A stretch of 64,000 nucleotides of DNA from contig NZ_CP088149.1 of assembly GCF_002845275.2 (NCBI RefSeq), positions 2,228,501-2,292,500 on the forward strand, given 5' to 3'. The stretch comes from Pseudomonas sp. S06B 330 (GTDB taxonomy: Bacteria > Pseudomonadota > Gammaproteobacteria > Pseudomonadales > Pseudomonadaceae). Every line of letters begins with the position of its first letter. Positions within the stretch are counted from its first letter, which is position 1. This document shows positions 62,841-64,000 of the stretch, piece by piece. Below the pieces are notes generated by a model. The model had not been told where the DNA came from. It ran no database searches and worked only from the letters and a program-made list of their open reading frames with translations. Both the position numbers and the translations under genes were made by a program.

Positions 62841-64000
62841 ATGCCTGCGAGCAACGACGACGGCACAACAAAAACGCCACTGCAAATCAGCTTTGAGGCT
62901 TACCAGGACGGCTTCATTGGCCATGCCTTGCCGGCCTGGCTGCGCACGGCCAGGGTTGAGCAACTCACTGCGCTCAAGGAAGCAATGGTCCTGAGCCTGT
63001 ACTTCAATCAGCGCACCCGCAGTGCGCTGGCGGGGCTGCAGAGTATCGACAGTTTCACCCTGCCGTTGCTGCAACAAGCGCTCGGTCCACGCTTGGACGC
63101 GCAGCGTTTGCAGTTCGTGATGGGGCGTAAAGAGCCGGTGATCACTTCGCAACCCATTGGGTCCCCGGTGACGGCCGCGGTGTATGCCAACATCCCCCTG
63201 CTGGAAGCGGCGCTGCGAAACTTTAACGAAGAGGAGACTCGACCGGGTGGCTATCTGGCGGGCAATCGGTTGCTCGATCCGCATGACGCGCAGACCGAAC
63301 TACCCACGCCAGATGTGTTCGCCCGAGCGTGCCGGCAACTGGACCTCGGCAAGCGCTACCAGCAGCACCTTGATTCGGTGCTGTCGCCTGCCGAGGGTGT
63401 AGACGAGCAACCCGGTGAGGGGCGCAGGCGCGTGGCCTCGTTGATCGCCCGTATGCAGCGTTACAGTATGCTGGTAGATGCCCATATCGCCTGGATCAAA
63501 GGGCAATTGCACGCCGATGAACATCAGTTGCTGGTCAAGCTGTGTGGCCTCCAGAGTCCGATCAATCTCAACGATGACCCTGTGATACCCAAGCAGTTGA
63601 GTCTGCTTGGCTGTTGGCTGGAAGGCATTGTTGTTCTCGATGTGCGCGATGAAACCTTCAGCCCGCTCTACACCTCCAGCAATCGGGTGCTGGTCTATAT
63701 CCCCGGCGACCCCTTGACACCGTGGCGTGCCTACCCCTCGTTGCGTCATTTTGCCAATGACCTGGGCCGTCGCCTACGCATCGGCAGCTATCAAAACTTC
63801 TTTCGTCGATTCGTTCGACGCCGCGACAGTCAGCGCTTTTTCAGCCGCGTTGTCAGTGGCTATGCCGATGTCTCGGACCTTGCCAACATCGATTTGCACG
63901 AGCGTATGCTGGCCTTTGACGGGCGCCTGTTTGACAGCCTGGCCCACGCGAGCATTCAGCGCATCAAAGATGATGCGGCGATGATTGCGGTGCCAACGTC
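62841..64000 (+). CDS. N-terminus of a second dermonecrotic-toxin-like LRR/NEL effector (partial, runs off the window)
   Basis: An open frame from ATG 62841 (GGAGG and AAGGG upstream) reaches the window edge without a stop, at least 386 codons. It is clearly paralogous to the 1498-residue protein at 20566: LVYIPGDP lies near residue 284 here and 279 there, RRDSQRFF near 326 and 322, and both have an IPLLEAALxNF block and IKDDAAMI. Only the DUF6543-type N-terminal region is visible; LRRs and the NEL domain are expected beyond the edge but cannot be confirmed. Confidence 0.88.
   Translation, partial: MPASNDDGTTKTPLQISFEAYQDGFIGHALPAWLRTARVEQLTALKEAMVLSLYFNQRTRSALAGLQSIDSFTLPLLQQALGPRLDAQRLQFVMGRKEPVITSQPIGSPVTAAVYANIPLLEAALRNFNEEETRPGGYLAGNRLLDPHDAQTELPTPDVFARACRQLDLGKRYQQHLDSVLSPAEGVDEQPGEGRRRVASLIARMQRYSMLVDAHIAWIKGQLHADEHQLLVKLCGLQSPINLNDDPVIPKQLSLLGCWLEGIVVLDVRDETFSPLYTSSNRVLVYIPGDPLTPWRAYPSLRHFANDLGRRLRIGSYQNFFRRFVRRRDSQRFFSRVVSGYADVSDLANIDLHERMLAFDGRLFDSLAHASIQRIKDDAAMIAVPT

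Overview
The window reads as a Pseudomonas chromosome, most likely from the putida side of the genus. The evidence is the conserved block gacA (TTG start), uvrC, pgsA and tRNA-Gly; the glgA-treZ-malQ-treY-glgX trehalose/glycogen operon; a gnd-zwf pair; GC-rich coding sequence with long antisense shadow ORFs; and Pseudomonas-type REP inverted repeats.

Layout. 1-1113: end of an unknown gene, a DUF488 protein, a REP pair and a GNAT acetyltransferase. 1103-15433 (minus): an eleven-gene alginate-like exopolysaccharide operon ordered algD-8-44-K-E-I-J-F-X-L-G. This is not the canonical order, it has no algA, and the AlgG-like protein carries DVRD where AlgG has DPHD. It matches, from memory, the epm cluster of P. 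alkylphenolia KL28, which is thought to make a substituted polymannuronate. 15434-16075 is an AT-rich regulatory region. 16076-19828: an XRE regulator, gacA, uvrC, pgsA, tRNA-Gly and a terminator. 19853-26423 is an accessory scar zone: a broken IS3-family element, a 1498-residue NEL-type E3 ubiquitin ligase effector, and three gene fragments. It is followed by a secreted subtilase-like protein, an outer-membrane beta-barrel protein and an EEP-family hydrolase.

30727-41470 (minus) is the glgA-treZ-malQ-treY-DUF2934-glgX operon, making trehalose from maltodextrin and remodelling glycogen. 42270-44752 holds gnd and zwf for the oxidative pentose phosphate route. An 18-codon relic of a GH15 glucoamylase gene follows, then a 1933-codon gene fusing two alpha/beta-hydrolase domains to a CHAT caspase-like protease and a helical tail. 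This is the most striking locus here and a candidate undescribed toxin or defence protein.

50841-54394 (minus): a dCache chemoreceptor and a PuuP-like putrescine importer. 54835-58004: a two-gene translationally coupled cassette of unknown function (PH-like plus TerB-like protein with a glycine-rich membrane segment, then a second membrane protein). 58007-62781: a divergent LysR regulator and an MFS-M20 amidohydrolase-acetylpolyamine deacetylase operon, probably catabolism of an acylated or carbamoylated amine. From 62841 a second NEL-effector-type N-terminus, paralogous to the first, runs off the window.
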